A DNA stretch of 64,000 nt from Nocardia sp. NBC_00403 (lineage in GTDB: Bacteria > Actinomycetota > Actinomycetes > Mycobacteriales > Mycobacteriaceae), in assembly GCF_036046055.1 (NCBI RefSeq), contig NZ_CP107939.1:434001-498000 (forward strand), given 5' to 3'. Shown here piece after piece: positions 26,063 to 34,060 of the stretch. Made by a program: the position numbers and the translations under genes. Position 1 is the first letter of the stretch, and each line of letters opens with the position of its first letter. The notes beneath the pieces were generated by a model that was given only the letters and a program-made list of their open reading frames with translations, ran no database searches and was not told the origin of the DNA.

Positions 26063-27433
26063 TCACGCGATGGACGGCGTGGTGAGCGCCTGATCCTTCG
26101 CCGCGACTCCGGGGCGCCGGGCGAACCAGGTGGCGTGGAAGGCAGCGGCCATTGCCGCGAGCAGCGCAAGCACGACTGTGCCTGCCAATACCGGGTATTC
26201 GGCCATCGAGACCGCGAGGTAACGGTAGGAGATCAGCAGCGTCGTCAGGATTGCCGCGCCGAAGGCGACCACCCGGACGCGGAACAGACCCCAGCCGCGT
26301 TCGGGTTCACGCAGCACCGACTCCACCGTCAGACAGAGCACCGCGCCCGCGACCAGGTCGACGCCGTAGTGGTAGCCGAAGCCGAGTGTCGCGGTCAGGG
26401 TGGCGAGCAGCCAGAACGTGCCGCCCCAGCGCAGCCAGAGCGGGGCACGTTCACCGTTGGTGTCGCGGCGGGTGTGCAGGAACACCGACAGCGCCCACGC
26501 CGTGTGCATGGACGGCATGCAGTTGCGCGGGGTCGCGGCATCGAACGGCAATGGCGCTGGACTGTGGTCGATCGGCGGCAGCACCCCCGGCCAGAAATTG
26601 CCGACCTGCAGCCCGTGACCGTCCGGCCCGAACGCGAACATCGGGCCGACCACCGGGAAGATCACATAGATGACCGGCCCGAGCAGGCCGAGCACCAAGA
26701 ACGTCCGCACCAGATAGTGGCTCGGCCACTGACCGGTGGGAACCACCCCGCGCAGCTGCCATACCGCGACGACGATCGCCGCGACCGGCAATTCGATGTA
26801 CACCCAGTGCAGCACCGCGTAGACCCCGGGACCGAGCGTGTCGAGCACCCGACCCATCACCCACGACGGGTCGCCAAGGGCATGGTCGGCGAGCATGACG
26901 TACTCGTCGAGCACCGTCGGCCGGGTGATCACCGTGACGTGCAGCCAGACATCGCCGACCTTGGTCGCCAGCATGAGCAACGCGCCCAACGCCGCGGCAT
27001 GCAGCGCATTGCGCCGTTCGACGCCGCGCCAACGCAGCCACGCGAGCACGGCGAGCCCGGTGAGCACGATCACCGGCCCGTTGCCGACGGTCACCGGATC
27101 GCCCGCGAGCAGGCGCCCGCCCGCACCGACCAGATCGATGGCGACGGCCGCGCCGAGCGCGATGATCCGACGCCGCATCGATACACCGACGAGGGCGAGC
27201 ACCAGCCCGGCCCACGGCACCGACATCGACTTGGGCGTGCCGACATAGTCGTGCCACACGCTTTCCAGCGGACCCTCGAAGCCCTGCTCCACGGCCACGA
27301 TCTGCAGGGCGATCAGCAGGATCGGCACGGCGGCGACAGCGGCCACCATCCACACCCGGGTATGCGGCATGCGCACCCGCGCAGCCGCACTTCCCACTCT
27401 GGAACCCGGATCTTCGACAAGCACGTCGACCAT
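26063..27433 (-). CDS. PAP2-superfamily membrane phosphatase/phosphotransferase
   Basis: A 456-residue membrane protein with about ten to twelve hydrophobic segments. The C-terminal third carries the PAP2 active-site parts RNCMPSMHTAWA (near 310, PSxxH form) and GFGYHYGVDLVAG (near 355, xxxxHxxxD form). This variant resembles inositol-phosphorylceramide synthase/Aur1-like enzymes more than simple phosphatidate phosphatases. A role in lipid or lipoglycan head-group transfer, possibly of phosphoinositides, is inference. Upstream on the same strand are the YbdK-like ligase and sodC, 68 bp away. A short Pro/Ser tail ends the protein. Confidence 0.85.
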   Translation of the reverse strand: MVDVLVEDPGSRVGSAAARVRMPHTRVWMVAAVAAVPILLIALQIVAVEQGFEGPLESVWHDYVGTPKSMSVPWAGLVLALVGVSMRRRIIALGAAVAIDLVGAGGRLLAGDPVTVGNGPVIVLTGLAVLAWLRWRGVERRNALHAAALGALLMLATKVGDVWLHVTVITRPTVLDEYVMLADHALGDPSWVMGRVLDTLGPGVYAVLHWVYIELPVAAIVVAVWQLRGVVPTGQWPSHYLVRTFLVLGLLGPVIYVIFPVVGPMFAFGPDGHGLQVGNFWPGVLPPIDHSPAPLPFDAATPRNCMPSMHTAWALSVFLHTRRDTNGERAPLWLRWGGTFWLLATLTATLGFGYHYGVDLVAGAVLCLTVESVLREPERGWGLFRVRVVAFGAAILTTLLISYRYLAVSMAEYPVLAGTVVLALLAAMAAAFHATWFARRPGVAAKDQALTTPSIA

Positions 27434-27501
27434 AGTAAACGGGGGATGAACGCCACCCCACTGGCCGACTGAACGTCAGTCGACCGAAACGATGGGCAGA
27501 C

Positions 27502-28647
27502 CTACTGGTCCAGCTCTTTGACCAGCGAGTCGACCACCGCGATCAGATCACCCTGGGCAGCCGCGGCGACTTTGCGTTGCCGCTGATACGACGCGCCACG
27601 CTCTGGAATCTCGGCGACGAATCGCAGCTCGTCGGCACACCCGAGCCGTTTGGCCGTCGGCTCCAACCGGTTGAGCACATCCATCAGATCATCGGTGACC
27701 AACCGCTCGTTGCTGGCGGCATCCACGATGACGATCGCGTCGAGGCCGTAGCGGGCGGCCCGCCATTTGTTCTCCTGCACATGCCACGGCGGCAGCGTCG
27801 GTAGCTGTTCGCCGTTCTCGACCCGCTGATCGAGATCCACGATCAAGCAGTGAATAAACGACGCCATCGCCGATAGCTCCGCACGCGTGGAGATGCCGTC
27901 GCAGACGCGCACCTCGATCGTGCCCCACTTGGGCGCGGGCCTGATGTCCCAGTGCATGCCGCCGAGTTGCTCGAACACCCCGGTCTTCATCTGGTCGTGC
28001 ACGAAATGCTCGAACTCTGTCCAGTTTTCGAACTGGAACGGCAACCCGGCGGTGGGCAGTTGCTGGAACATCAGCGTCCGATTGCTCGCATATCCGGTGT
28101 CCGAACCGGCCCACATCGGCGAGGACGCGGACAGCGCGAGCAGATGCGGATACGACAGCAGCATCGAGTTCAGAATCGGAAAGACCTTGTCGCGGTGGGA
28201 GACCCCGACGTGCACGTGCACGCCCCAGATCATCATCTGGCGGCCCCACCACTGGGTGCGCTCGATCAGCTCGTCGTAGTGCACCGAACGGGTGAGCTGC
28301 TGCGCCGACCACTGGGCGAACGGATGGGTGCCCGCGCAGAACAGGTCGACGCCCAACGGGTCGGCGGCGCGCCGCACGGTTTCCATGGTGCCGCTCAGAT
28401 CGTCGAGGGCCTCACCGACGGTGTTGTGCACCCCGGTGACCAACTCGACGGTGTTGCGTAGCAACTCCTTGGTGACCTGTGGGGTGCCGTCGTGCGCACG
28501 CAGGTCACCCACCGAATCGAACACTGTCGCAGCCGTATTCGACAGGTCTCGAGTGACCTTGTCGACCAGCGCGATCTCCCACTCGATGCCGATCGTCGGC
28601 CGGGGCGAACCTTGGAAGAGAACCCGCTCGATTCCTGCCCCGGCCAT
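27502..28647 (-). CDS. YbdK-type carboxylate-amine ligase (glutamate-cysteine ligase family)
   Basis: A 381-residue ATP-dependent ligase of the GCS2/YbdK group, equivalent to mycobacterial Rv0433. Conserved blocks are TIGIEWEIALVD at the N-terminus, the HVHVGV segment near 145, and WDIRPAPKWGTIEVRVCDG near 250. Weak glutamate-cysteine ligase activity is known for the E. coli homologue; the natural product in mycothiol-making bacteria is unknown. I chose ATG 28647, which begins the conserved domain and lies 11 bp after sodC; the longer open frame runs over sodC. Same transcription unit as sodC. Confidence 0.92.
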   Translation of the reverse strand: MAGAGIERVLFQGSPRPTIGIEWEIALVDKVTRDLSNTAATVFDSVGDLRAHDGTPQVTKELLRNTVELVTGVHNTVGEALDDLSGTMETVRRAADPLGVDLFCAGTHPFAQWSAQQLTRSVHYDELIERTQWWGRQMMIWGVHVHVGVSHRDKVFPILNSMLLSYPHLLALSASSPMWAGSDTGYASNRTLMFQQLPTAGLPFQFENWTEFEHFVHDQMKTGVFEQLGGMHWDIRPAPKWGTIEVRVCDGISTRAELSAMASFIHCLIVDLDQRVENGEQLPTLPPWHVQENKWRAARYGLDAIVIVDAASNERLVTDDLMDVLNRLEPTAKRLGCADELRFVAEIPERGASYQRQRKVAAAAQGDLIAVVDSLVKELDQ

Positions 28648-28658
28648 ATCAAACCTTG

Positions 28659-29342
28659 CTACTGGATGACACCGCAGGCGACGCGGCCACCCGCGTCGCC
28701 GGTTGCCAGACTGGTGTCGTCCGGGCCGGCAACGCCGTCGGCCCGAACATAACGGTTGGGGATGTTGCCGAAGTTGTCGGCGTCGGCGTGGATCATCAGG
28801 GCCTTGCCCTTGATCTCTTCCAGGGTCACCGCATCGGTGGTCGTGACCAGCTTCGCCATGCCGTCTTCGCGGACCTCGAGCGAGGTCAGGTCGCCGCTGG
28901 CCGGGTGCGCGTTGGCGCTGCCGACCTGCAGGTGGCCGCCCGCCGAGAGGAAGGCGCCCGCCGGGCCGCCGGTGGGCGCGACCGAGTTGGCCTCGCACTT
29001 GCCGACCTGGTGGATGTGCAGCCCGTGGAATCCGGGCTTCAGGCCGTGGCCCTCGACCGTGACCTGCAGGTGTTTGCCGTCCTTGACGAAGTTCGCGGTG
29101 CCGACGGAGGCGCCCGCGGGGTCCTTCAGCTCGACCTTCACGCCACCGTTGGCGTCGGCGCTGCCGTGCTCGGTACCGGATTCGCCGGCCGGAGCGGACG
29201 CGCCGGTCCACACCGGGGGCGTCGTTCCCTTGACATCACTCGACTCCTGACTGTTGGAACAGGCAGCGAGGCCGAAGACCGCGACCGCAAGCACCGGGGT
29301 CACAGTCCGCCAGGACGGGCGACGAGTTGTGTACGGGGCCAT
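28659..29342 (-). CDS. sodC: Cu,Zn superoxide dismutase, lipoprotein
   Basis: Converts superoxide to H2O2 and oxygen outside the membrane. The 227-residue precursor has a lipobox (FGLAAC, Cys near 28), a Gly/Ser-rich linker and the SodC domain from about 70. Metal-binding parts are GFHGLHIHQVGKC, GGHLQVGSANAHPASGDL and IHADADNFGNIP; ACGVIQ near the end completes the structural disulfide. Anchoring to the membrane agrees with mycobacterial SodC. ATG lies after GGAG. Direct repeats just upstream may control it. The ligase gene follows 11 bp later. Confidence 0.95.
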   Translation of the reverse strand: MAPYTTRRPSWRTVTPVLAVAVFGLAACSNSQESSDVKGTTPPVWTGASAPAGESGTEHGSADANGGVKVELKDPAGASVGTANFVKDGKHLQVTVEGHGLKPGFHGLHIHQVGKCEANSVAPTGGPAGAFLSAGGHLQVGSANAHPASGDLTSLEVREDGMAKLVTTTDAVTLEEIKGKALMIHADADNFGNIPNRYVRADGVAGPDDTSLATGDAGGRVACGVIQ

Positions 29343-29353
29343 CGGAGAACTCC

Positions 29354-29380
29354 TTTACGAGTACCGAGTTTACGAGTAAA
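29354..29380 (-). promoter_or_regulatory. Repeats in the sodC upstream region
   Basis: TTTACGAGTA occurs twice in direct orientation (29354-29363 and 29369-29378), 15 bp apart. The second copy is also part of the palindrome TTTAC-GA-GTAAA (29369-29380). The repeats begin 12 bp upstream of the sodC start, so they would cover the RBS or the promoter. A regulator site is likely; the regulator is unknown. Confidence 0.45.
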
Positions 29381-29471
29381 GCTGGGTGGACACGTTCGTT
29401 ACCGGACAAGATGATGCCACGCCCGTCGTGTCGCGGGAGTGACCGGGCCGTGTCGCGGCGGGCCGCGGACC

Positions 29472-30044
29472 TCAGTTACCGGTGACGACGACGGTCACAC
29501 CCGAACCCGAATCACCTGCTCCGGTACTGCGCGGTACGGCGGTGGCGCCGAGTTCCGCGGCGATCGCCACGGCCGCTTCCCGCTCGCCGGGCGTATTTCC
29601 GTAGAACACAGTTGTTTTCGCGACATTCTCACCGGGATAGTTACCGACTTCGACGACGTTCCAGCCACTGGCGCTGAGTTCGCTCGCGGTGCGCGAGGCC
29701 AATCCGGCGATCAGGCCGTTGTTCAGAACCCGCACCGGCACCGCGCGACCCAGGGCAGGTGTCGTGGTCGGTGGCGTCGTCGTGGTCGGTGGCTTAGTCG
29801 TGGTCGGCGTCACGGTGGTGGTGGCCGCCTCCGATGTCGACGTCGCGGCCGAGGTGCGAACGACGACGGAAGTCGCCTGAACCTGTGACGCGGGCGATAC
29901 GGCCTCCGACTCGCCTGCGCTGTCGGTATCGGAACTCGACAGCGACATCGCACCGAGGCCTGCGAAAACAATGGCCAGCGCGATCAACACCATCGCCAGC
30001 GCGCGCAACGGCGGTCCCCCGGAGGTGGGATTCGGGTAGCTCAC
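29472..30044 (-). CDS. LytR_C-domain membrane-anchored protein
   Basis: A 190-residue protein with one membrane helix (about 13-35), a Thr/Pro/Ser-rich linker with repeated TTTTPP units (about 55-95) and a C-terminal LytR_C domain (about 98-190, VPVRVLNNGLIAGLASRTASELSASGWNV). It corresponds to mycobacterial Rv0431. The C-terminal domain should lie in the cell wall; related domains are attached to LCP cell-wall ligases, but here it stands alone. GTG start. It follows the DUF3263 gene by 34 bp and probably shares its transcript. Confidence 0.9.
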   Translation of the reverse strand: MSYPNPTSGGPPLRALAMVLIALAIVFAGLGAMSLSSSDTDSAGESEAVSPASQVQATSVVVRTSAATSTSEAATTTVTPTTTKPPTTTTPPTTTPALGRAVPVRVLNNGLIAGLASRTASELSASGWNVVEVGNYPGENVAKTTVFYGNTPGEREAAVAIAAELGATAVPRSTGAGDSGSGVTVVVTGN

Positions 30045-30078
30045 CTGCTCGACCCTAGTCTCAATTCACAGCAACAGG

Positions 30079-30435
30079 TCATACCTGGAAACCGAGCCGC
30101 CGTGCGGCCCTGGCCTTCTGCCTGCTCGCCCGCAGCCTACGCAGGCGCTTCACCAGCATCGGGTCGGCGGCGAGCGCCTCCTGACGGTCCACGACCGCGT
30201 TCAAGACCTGGTAGTACCTGGTCGGCGACATGCCGAACAATTCGCGGATGGCCTCTTCCTTGGCGCCCGCGTACTTCCACCACTTACGTTCGAAGTCCAG
30301 AATGTCGCGCTCACGACGGCTCAAACCGTCGGTGTCACTGTCATCGGTCTGTGTCGAGACCTCAACCGTGACATCGTCGCTCGCAGAAGGGCTGCCCTGG
30401 ATCGCGGAAAGATTCCGTGCCGCTGCGCCGTCCAT
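30079..30435 (-). CDS. DUF3263 domain protein
   Basis: A 118-residue basic protein with the DUF3263 core (about 38-100): LSRRERDILDFERKWWKYAG, AIRELFGMSPTRYYQVLN. The last part reads like a helix-turn-helix, and the lysine/arginine-rich C-terminus (about 88-116) fits DNA binding, but no function is proven. It corresponds to mycobacterial Rv0430 and keeps its position divergent to def. I chose ATG 30435, which has GAGGGAG upstream; the frame is open to 30498. The 187 bp up to def contains both promoters. Confidence 0.88.
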   Translation of the reverse strand: MDGAAARNLSAIQGSPSASDDVTVEVSTQTDDSDTDGLSRRERDILDFERKWWKYAGAKEEAIRELFGMSPTRYYQVLNAVVDRQEALAADPMLVKRLRRLRASRQKARAARRLGFQV

Positions 30436-30622
30436 CTCGCTCCCTCGCCGAGTAACCACCAGACGAAAAATGATGCTTGTACGTCGCGGATCATTCAACC
30501 ACGGGCCGATGGGAATGCCGCATCCTCGTCGCGGCGTGTTCGCTACCCCTGGGTAACGCGTGTCACCGGGGTGTTCCCACCCTCACGGCGCACCGCCCGG
30601 CCGCCCCCGCAATAATTGCCCT

Positions 30623-31213
30623 ATGTCAATCCTCCCCATCGTCATCGTCGGCGACCCCGTTCTGCACCACCCGACCGAACGGGTCACCCAGACACCGGAG
30701 GAGCTCGCGGAGCTGATCGCGGACATGTACGAGACCCTGGACGCAGCCAACGGCGTCGGCCTGGCCGCCAATCAGGTGGGCGTGCCGCTGCGGCTGTTCA
30801 TCTACGACTGCCCGGACATCGGCGCCGACGGCAAGGCGACACGGCGCAAGGGCGCGGTGATCAACCCGGTGCTGGAGACCTCACAGATCCCCGAGGTCAT
30901 GCCCGACCCCGATGACGACGAAGAGGGCTGCCTGTCGGTGCCCGGCGAGCAGTTTCCCACCGGTCGGGCCGAGTGGGCTCGGGTCACCGGCATCGATGAG
31001 CACGGTGAACCCGTCGACATCGAGGGCAAGGGCTTCTTCGCGCGCATGTTGCAGCACGAGGTCGGTCATCTCGACGGGTTTCTCTATGTCGATGTGCTGA
31101 TCGGACGCAACGCCCGCGCGGCGAAGAAGGCGATCAAGCGAAACGGCTGGGGCGCGCCCGGGTTGAGCTGGATTCCCGGCACCGTGCCCGATCCGTTCGG
31201 CCACGATGACTGA
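30623..31213 (+). CDS. def: Peptide deformylase
   Basis: Removes the formyl group from the N-terminal methionine of new proteins. All three motifs are present: [10 protein letters not shown] (about 43-52), EGCLSVP (about 102-108, metal Cys) and QHEVGHLDG (about 145-153, HExxH metal site). The HEVGH form differs from the common HEIDH. Length is 196 residues, as in mycobacteria. ATG 30623 has AATAAT at 30611-30616 and no RBS, so the message is probably leaderless with transcription starting at the ATG. It overlaps the following GNAT gene by eight bases. Confidence 0.95.
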   Translation: MSILPIVIVGDPVLHHPTERVTQTPEELAELIADMYETLDAANGVGLAANQVGVPLRLFIYDCPDIGADGKATRRKGAVINPVLETSQIPEVMPDPDDDEEGCLSVPGEQFPTGRAEWARVTGIDEHGEPVDIEGKGFFARMLQHEVGHLDGFLYVDVLIGRNARAAKKAIKRNGWGAPGLSWIPGTVPDPFGHDD

Positions 31214-32186
31214 CGCTGCGCTGCCCGATATTCCGCTGGGCAGGCGCGTGGTGCTTCGCTACCAACTGCCTGCCGGTTATCCGCAATCGCTGACCGATGT
31301 GATCGGCGAGCTCGTCTCGCTGAATCCGCCGACGGTGCGCGCCGTGGACGGACAGGTGGTCGCGGTGGCCCCGGACCGGGTCGTCGCACTGAAAGCGTTG
31401 GGGCCGAGACCTATTCGCACCAAGGAGATCCGGGCGCTGGAGGCCGCCGCGGCCAACGGGTGGCCGGGGATCGAGCACGCCTGGATCGACGGTTGGCTGG
31501 TACGTGCCGGGCGCGGTTACACCGGTCGTGCCAATTCGGCGGTGCCGCTGGGCAATTCCGCGGGACCAGCGGAGCTGGGCGCGGAAACACTGCACCGCAT
31601 CGGCGAGTGGTTCACCGCGCATGGGCTGCCGTTGCTCCTGCAACTACCCGATCGCCTCGCTCCCGTGCCGCCGGGTTGGCGCACCTGGAGCGAGACCGTG
31701 GTGCTCGGCATCGATATCGACACTGTCGTACTGCCGCAGGGACCTTCGATGGTCCGGGTGGCGCCCGCACCCGACCCGGCCTGGGTGGACCTGCACCGGT
31801 TCAAGGGCGAAGACCCTGCGGCACCGAGTGTTTCGCGGCCGGTACCGGAGCTCGACGTGCTGACCGCGGTGCAGGACGGCGAGGTCGGGTTCGCGTCGCT
31901 CGGCCTGCCGCAACCGATCGCGATCGGCCGCGGCGCGCTCACCACCGCGCCGGACGGGAGATGCTGGGTGGGGCTGACCTGTGTCGCGGTCGCCGCGGCG
32001 CATCGCAGGCACGGGCTCGGTTCGCTGGTGTGCGCCGAGCTGATCCGCTGGGGACACACTCGTGGCGCCACCCATGCCTACATTCAGGTCGAAGCCGACA
32101 ACGCCCCGGCCATGGCGATGTACCACGATATGGGCTTCGTCGAGCACCACGCGTACAGATACGCCGCGCCGGAGGCCACTCGCTGA
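31206..32186 (+). CDS. GNAT-family N-acetyltransferase
   Basis: A 326-residue protein equivalent to mycobacterial Rv0428c. The C-terminal third is the GNAT fold, with the acetyl-CoA loop in [22 protein letters not shown] (near 258-280) and the terminal [21 protein letters not shown]. The N-terminal half (up to about 95) is an SH3-like or unknown domain that is part of this subfamily. The substrate is not known. The start lies inside the end of def (eight-base overlap), so the two are translated together, and xthA follows 55 bp later. Confidence 0.9.
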   Translation: MTDAALPDIPLGRRVVLRYQLPAGYPQSLTDVIGELVSLNPPTVRAVDGQVVAVAPDRVVALKALGPRPIRTKEIRALEAAAANGWPGIEHAWIDGWLVRAGRGYTGRANSAVPLGNSAGPAELGAETLHRIGEWFTAHGLPLLLQLPDRLAPVPPGWRTWSETVVLGIDIDTVVLPQGPSMVRVAPAPDPAWVDLHRFKGEDPAAPSVSRPVPELDVLTAVQDGEVGFASLGLPQPIAIGRGALTTAPDGRCWVGLTCVAVAAAHRRHGLGSLVCAELIRWGHTRGATHAYIQVEADNAPAMAMYHDMGFVEHHAYRYAAPEATR

Positions 32187-32241
32187 ACCGAGCGGCCTGC
32201 GGTAGAACGGTCCTACAACCCACTGCGTAAGGAAGGCATCC

Positions 32242-33057
32242 GTGCGTCTCGCGACCTGGAACGTCAATTCGATCCGCTCCCGTCTCGATCGGGTCGCGGA
32301 TTTTCTCGACCGCCAGGACATCGACGTGCTCGCGATGCAGGAAACCAAGTGCCGCGACGACCAGTTCCCGTTCGAGCGTTTCGACGAACTCGGCTACGAG
32401 GTGGCCCACCTCGGCGTGAACCAGTGGAACGGTGTCGCGATCGCCTCCCGGGTCGGCCTGGAGAACGTGGAACTCGCCTTCCCCGAGCAGCCCGGCTTCG
32501 ACAAGGACGCGGGCGAATCGCTGATCAGTACCCCGGTGGTGGAATCACGCGCGCTCGGCGCCACCTGCGGCGGCGTGCGCGTCTGGAGTCTGTACGTCCC
32601 CAACGGCCGCACCCTGACCGACCCGCACTACACCTACAAGCTGGAATGGCTTGCCGCCCTGCGTGACAACGGCGCGAAGTGGCTCGCCGACGACCCCGGG
32701 GCCCAGATCGCCCTGGTCGGCGACTGGAATATCGCCCCGACCGACGACGACGTCTGGTCGGTCGAATACTTCGCCGACAAGACCCACATCTCCCAGCCCG
32801 AACGCGACGCCTTCACCGCCATCGTCGACACCGGCTTCGCCGACGTCATGCGCCCCTTCGCCCCCGGCCCCGGCGTCTACACCTACTGGGACTACACCCA
32901 GCTGCGGTTCCCCCGCAAAGAGGGCATGCGCATCGATTTCATCCTCGCCTCCCCCACCCTCGCCGCCCGCACCAAGGACGCCGTGGTCGACCGCGAGGAA
33001 CGAAAAGGCAAGGGCGCCAGCGACCACGCCCCCGTCATCGCGGAGTTCACCGACTGA
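32242..33057 (+). CDS. xthA: Exodeoxyribonuclease III / AP endonuclease
   Basis: Mg2+-dependent 3'-5' exonuclease and apurinic-site endonuclease of base-excision repair. The 271-residue protein has the EEP-fold signatures: ATWNVNSIRSR at the N-terminus, AMQETK (metal Glu near 35), NGVAIASR, GDWNIAPTDDD (Asp/Asn near 158) and GASDHAPV (catalytic His near 265). GTG start after AAGGAAGG. Gene order def-GNAT-xthA is as in mycobacteria. Nothing odd is seen; codon use is strongly GC-rich. Confidence 0.95.
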   Translation: MRLATWNVNSIRSRLDRVADFLDRQDIDVLAMQETKCRDDQFPFERFDELGYEVAHLGVNQWNGVAIASRVGLENVELAFPEQPGFDKDAGESLISTPVVESRALGATCGGVRVWSLYVPNGRTLTDPHYTYKLEWLAALRDNGAKWLADDPGAQIALVGDWNIAPTDDDVWSVEYFADKTHISQPERDAFTAIVDTGFADVMRPFAPGPGVYTYWDYTQLRFPRKEGMRIDFILASPTLAARTKDAVVDREERKGKGASDHAPVIAEFTD

Positions 33058-33171
33058 GGGCTCGATCACGTGGTGCGCGATCGCTGGACGCTTGATGCGG
33101 ACACGCCAGATCGGTGTGAGCCTGACGAGCCTGGTCGAGCTCTAGGCGCTCAATAACGAATTGGCGATACC

Positions 33172-33429
33172 TCACTCGTAGTGGGTGCGGCAGGCGATGA
33201 TGATGGCTGCGTCGTCCTCGATGACATATACGACACGGTGTTCGGAAGTGATTCTGCGCGACCAGTAGCCGGAGAGGTTCTGCCGCAACGGTTCCGGCTT
33301 ACCGATACCTTCGTAACCGTCGCGACAGATGTCGTCGATGAGTTTGTTGATCCGCCGCAGAGTGGCCCGATCCTGCGTCTGCCACCACGTGTAGTCGGCC
33401 CAAGCGCTCGGGGTGAAGGTGATCTTCAC
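33172..33429 (-). CDS. yoeB: YoeB-family toxin (mRNA interferase)
   Basis: An 85-residue RelE-fold ribosome-dependent endoribonuclease. The family pattern is clear: KITFTPSAWADYTWWQTQD, INKLIDDICRDGYEGIGKPEPL, GYWSRRITSEHRVVYVIED and the terminal CRTHYE, with His and Tyr at the end that are needed for activity in E. coli YoeB. The ATG overlaps the antitoxin stop by four bases. The antitoxin is encoded first, as is normal for YefM-YoeB. The module lies between xthA and an acyl-CoA dehydrogenase gene, as a short insertion in the backbone. Confidence 0.94.
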   Translation of the reverse strand: MKITFTPSAWADYTWWQTQDRATLRRINKLIDDICRDGYEGIGKPEPLRQNLSGYWSRRITSEHRVVYVIEDDAAIIIACRTHYE

Positions 33430-33833
33430 TTGCCGCCCTCGGCCCCGACATCGGCGGCACCGATGATTTTCCCGCGCCCTGGTTTCCGAGCCGCTTTCGC
33501 CTTGACCGCCTTCGGCGTCGCAGACTTCCGCGTCGGGGGCTTCGCTGTCGCAGACTTGGGCGCCGCAAGGCGCGACTCATCGTCTTCGACGAGGTCGTGC
33601 GGACTCGCCTGGCCGCTGCGATGCTCAGCAATCGAGCGCTCCAAGTGCCGTGCGTTGGCAGGGTTGCCGAGCAAGTACGCGGTCTCTTTCAGCGCCTCGT
33701 ATTCGCGCAGAGAGATGACAACGGCGGCCTCATGTCCGGCCCGTGTGATGACGACTTCTTCCAGGTCTTCGGTTGCGCTATCGAGAACGGCGGCGAGATT
33801 GGCACGTGCCTCGCTGATAGTCATGGGGCGCAT
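33426..33833 (-). CDS. yefM: YefM/Phd antitoxin with lysine-rich tail
   Basis: A 135-residue antitoxin. Residues 1-60 are the Phd/YefM DNA-binding fold (MTISEARANLAAVLDSATED, EEVVITRAGHEAAVVISLREYEAL). Residues about 60-90 are the YoeB-wrapping region. Beyond that comes a tail of some 45 residues rich in Lys, Ala and Pro (repeats such as KSATAKPPTRKSATPKAVKAK) that looks like a histone H1 tail and is not found in the usual protein of about 90 residues. Start is ATG 33833, or ATG 33824 in frame. It probably represses its own promoter at the TGTACA sites upstream. Confidence 0.9.
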   Translation of the reverse strand: MRPMTISEARANLAAVLDSATEDLEEVVITRAGHEAAVVISLREYEALKETAYLLGNPANARHLERSIAEHRSGQASPHDLVEDDESRLAAPKSATAKPPTRKSATPKAVKAKAARKPGRGKIIGAADVGAEGGK

Positions 33834-33841
33834 ACTGCTGA

Positions 33842-33861
33842 TTGTACAGGATCACGTACAA
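33842..33861 (-). promoter_or_regulatory. YefM-type operator (paired TGTACA-like sites)
   Basis: TTGTAC, 8 bp, GTACAA, starting 9 bp upstream of the antitoxin start. The two GTAC cores are 12 bp apart centre to centre. E. coli YefM also binds two TGTACA palindromes at that spacing (from memory). The left site is a perfect TGTACA; the right one is CGTACA. This supports autoregulation of the module. Confidence 0.75.
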
Positions 33862-34060
33862 AGCCGGCAGAGCCAACAGGCGTCAGCCGGCAGAGGCCCT
33901 GGACCCGACAGGGCGGGGCGTCGCGTTCGCGCGCTTCCCGCGGGGATACTGTCACCGGGTTTGCGGGGTGCCCGCAGCCAAATGCGCACCGTCGAGGCGT
34001 CCGGGCATCAGGCCCAAGAATATGCATCCGCGACGGTGGCAGTGAGGCCCGAGCTCCTGA

